Source: Allobosea sp. (GTDB lineage Bacteria; Pseudomonadota; Alphaproteobacteria; Rhizobiales; Kaistiaceae). From it: DNA of 64,000 nucleotides. The stretch lies in assembly GCA_017307955.1 (NCBI GenBank), contig JAFKFV010000015.1, positions 62,001-126,000 on the forward strand. Reading direction: 5' to 3'. Below are positions 62,703 through 64,000 of this stretch, in pieces. The notes below the pieces were generated by a model. It was not told where the DNA came from and made no database searches. It was given only the letters and a program-made list of their open reading frames with translations. How positions within the stretch are numbered: position 1 is the first letter of the stretch; the number at the start of each line of letters is the position of its first letter. The translations under genes were made by a program, and so were the position numbers.

Positions 62703-63665
62703 TCACTCGAGCGCGGCGACCGCCTCCGCGAGATCGCCGTCGACGATCAGGCGGGTGACGAGGCCCGAGCGGAGCAGCGCGGCGAGCGCCTCGCCCTTGC
62801 CGCGACCGGCCCCCAGGAGAACGATCTCGCGCGCCCGCATGTCGTCGGCGCCGATGCCGGGCGTGCGGCGGTTGAGCGGGCTGTCGACGATGCGGCCTTC
62901 GCGATCGAAGAACTTGCCGAGCATGTCGGCCACCGCCCCGTCGCGCGTCAGCTGCTCGATCTCCTCGCGATGGACGAGGTCATAGGTCGAGATGAACGAG
63001 TTCTCGGACGCATCGCCGAAGCTCGCCACGATAAGGTCGGACTGGCGCGCCAGAGCCAGGCTCTCCTGCACCAGCTTCTGGCTCATGATGACGTCGTAAT
63101 CCGCCTCGCTGTCGGCGATGAAGGGCGCCGGCAGCAGATAGGCCTCGCCGCCGCAGCGCTGCGCCAGCGCCTGCACGCAGTCGAACGGATTGGTGCGCGC
63201 CGTCCGCGACAGCGATCCCATCAGCGACACGAACCGCGCCTCCGCCTTTTTGAGGCTCGGCATCGCCTCGACCAGGGCGGCGATCGTCCGGCCCCAGGCG
63301 AGCCCGACCACCAACCGGTCCGCCTCCTCCAGCCGGCGGGTAAGGAAGGCGGCGGCGGCAATGCCGACGGCCCGCCGCGCGGCCGCCTCCTCGCTCGCGG
63401 GATCGCCGAGCGGTCCGGTCGGCGGCGTCACGATGCATTCGATGAGCCCGAACCGCCGCGCGATCGCCTCGCCGAGTTCGAGCGTCGCCACCGTCGCATG
63501 GTCGATCGAGATGCGGACGATGCCGGTTTCGCGCGCCCGGGCCAGGAGGCGGTTGATCTTGAAGCGCGAGACCCCGAGCCGCGCGGCGATCTCTTCCTGG
63601 TTGAGATTGGCCACGTAGTAGAGCCAGGCCAGCTGTACCAGGAAGTCTTCTTCGGACTGCGCCAT
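62703..63665 (-). CDS. SorC/DeoR-type sugar-binding transcriptional regulator
   Basis: A regulator of 320 residues. The N-terminal helix-turn-helix reads DFLVQLAWLYYVANLNQEEIAARLGVSRFKINRLLARARETGIV, which is diagnostic of SorC proteins. The C-terminal sugar-phosphate-binding domain includes VVGLAWGRTIAALV, FVSLMGSLSR, SDLIVASFGDA and EIVLLGAGRGKGEALAALLRSG. ATG 63665 was chosen as it lies right before the conserved start; a longer frame has no homology. It faces a divergent exported protein gene, with a long inverted repeat between them, which may be its operator. Confidence 0.92.
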   Translation of the reverse strand: MAQSEEDFLVQLAWLYYVANLNQEEIAARLGVSRFKINRLLARARETGIVRISIDHATVATLELGEAIARRFGLIECIVTPPTGPLGDPASEEAAARRAVGIAAAAFLTRRLEEADRLVVGLAWGRTIAALVEAMPSLKKAEARFVSLMGSLSRTARTNPFDCVQALAQRCGGEAYLLPAPFIADSEADYDVIMSQKLVQESLALARQSDLIVASFGDASENSFISTYDLVHREEIEQLTRDGAVADMLGKFFDREGRIVDSPLNRRTPGIGADDMRAREIVLLGAGRGKGEALAALLRSGLVTRLIVDGDLAEAVAALE

Positions 63666-63686
63666 CGGGGAACTCGCTGCAAACGA

Positions 63687-63769
63687 ACTTTCGTGCAGTC
63701 GCCGCACAAAGGTGTTGACGGGTCGGCGACAGCGTGGTGCACTCATTTGTGCCAACGTCGCACGAAAGT
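63687..63769. promoter_or_regulatory. Inverted repeat in SorC/binding-protein divergent promoter region
   Basis: ACTTTCGTGC (63687-63696) and GCACGAAAGT (63760-63769) form perfect 10-bp arms 63 bp apart. The second arm lies in a small local palindrome GCACGAAAGTGC (63760-63771). They stand before the SorC gene, in the region shared with the divergent gene. SorC proteins bind as tetramers to spaced sites, so this is a plausible operator pair. Confidence 0.55.
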
Positions 63770-63878
63770 GCAAGCCCGCGATCGGGCGGGTTGATGACCG
63801 GACAAGACCGGCTGCCGACATGAGGCGTGAAGCCCGGCGGTGCGCCGCATGAGAACCTCGTTCCAGAAGGGTCCTTCC

Positions 63879-64000
63879 ATGCCACTGAACGCCGGGGCGC
63901 CTCGCCCCAACCTTTTCGCGGCCGGGCTGTTCGCCGCGACGCTCGCGGCCTCCACCGCGCTCGCGCCTCTCCCCGCCGCCGCCGAGGTCAACTGGCGCGC
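63879..64000 (+). CDS. Start of an exported protein, probably a sugar-binding protein (partial)
   Basis: Only the first 40 residues are in the window. They are a signal peptide (hydrophobic core FAAGLFAATLAASTALAPLPAAA) followed by EVNWR, the typical start of a mature periplasmic protein. AGAAGGG stands eight bases before ATG 63879; an in-frame ATG at 63849 is an alternative. Its divergent SorC neighbour suggests a sugar ABC transporter binding protein, but the visible part does not prove it. Confidence 0.6.
   Translation, partial: MPLNAGAPRPNLFAAGLFAATLAASTALAPLPAAAEVNWR

Overview
The window is GC-rich (about two-thirds G+C by eye) and densely coded, with many ATGA/GTGA stop-start overlaps and frequent GTG and TTG starts. 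The families present (two Dpp-type importers, GntR/LacI/SorC regulators, an ExoF/ExoQ/ExoY-like polysaccharide cluster, an MXKDX repeat protein) fit an alphaproteobacterium, most likely Hyphomicrobiales (Rhizobiales). The genus cannot be assigned from sequence alone. There is no rRNA, tRNA, CRISPR array, IS element or phage gene that I can support.

Region 1 (1-24501) is a catabolic island for a small nitrogenous compound or peptide-like substrate. It holds two complete-looking Dpp/Opp-type ABC importers on opposite strands. Between and after them lie an FCD-type GntR regulator, an M20-like hydrolase, a phosphotriesterase/lactonase-like amidohydrolase, a DapA-family lyase, a single-chain fusion of the three subunits of HcnABC/opine-oxidase-type dehydrogenases, a YjbQ protein, a HyuA/HyuB (hydantoinase/oxoprolinase) pair, a metal-dependent amidohydrolase, a DUF1349 protein and a NIPSNAP protein. 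Near-identical palindromic sites (core GGTATACC) precede three transcription units and are probably the GntR operators. The first importer's DppD gene carries an internal deletion with a frameshift.

Region 2 (24600-29831) is housekeeping and stress related: exported MsrB and MsrA, a Tat-exported molybdopterin oxidoreductase with a cytochrome b561 partner, an MXKDX repeat protein, a small ion-channel-like membrane protein and a Kv-beta-like aldo-keto reductase.

Region 3 (30149-56693) is an exopolysaccharide locus of the Wzx/Wzy type. It includes a Wzc-like co-polymerase/kinase, an ExoF-like outer-membrane export protein, a Wzy/ExoQ polymerase, a WbaP/ExoY-type initiating phosphotransferase, a Wzx flippase and several glycosyltransferases (GT2, GT4, GT26, CgeB-like). 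It also encodes UDP-xylose synthase, a second epimerase, a WbpD-WbpB-WbpE-like set for an acylated amino sugar, a second DegT aminotransferase, a secreted beta-helix protein, a PhyH-type dioxygenase and an unrecognised Rossmann-like protein. Two paralogous LuxR-type regulators, both with receiver-like domains lacking the phospho-acceptor aspartate, sit at its two ends next to AT-rich DNA.

Region 4 (57100-64000) is a sugar-use region. A LacI regulator and two operators exactly 100 bp apart control a MalEFG-type importer and a GH172 (DUF2961) glycosidase. A SorC-type regulator follows, divergent from the start of another exported protein that runs off the end.
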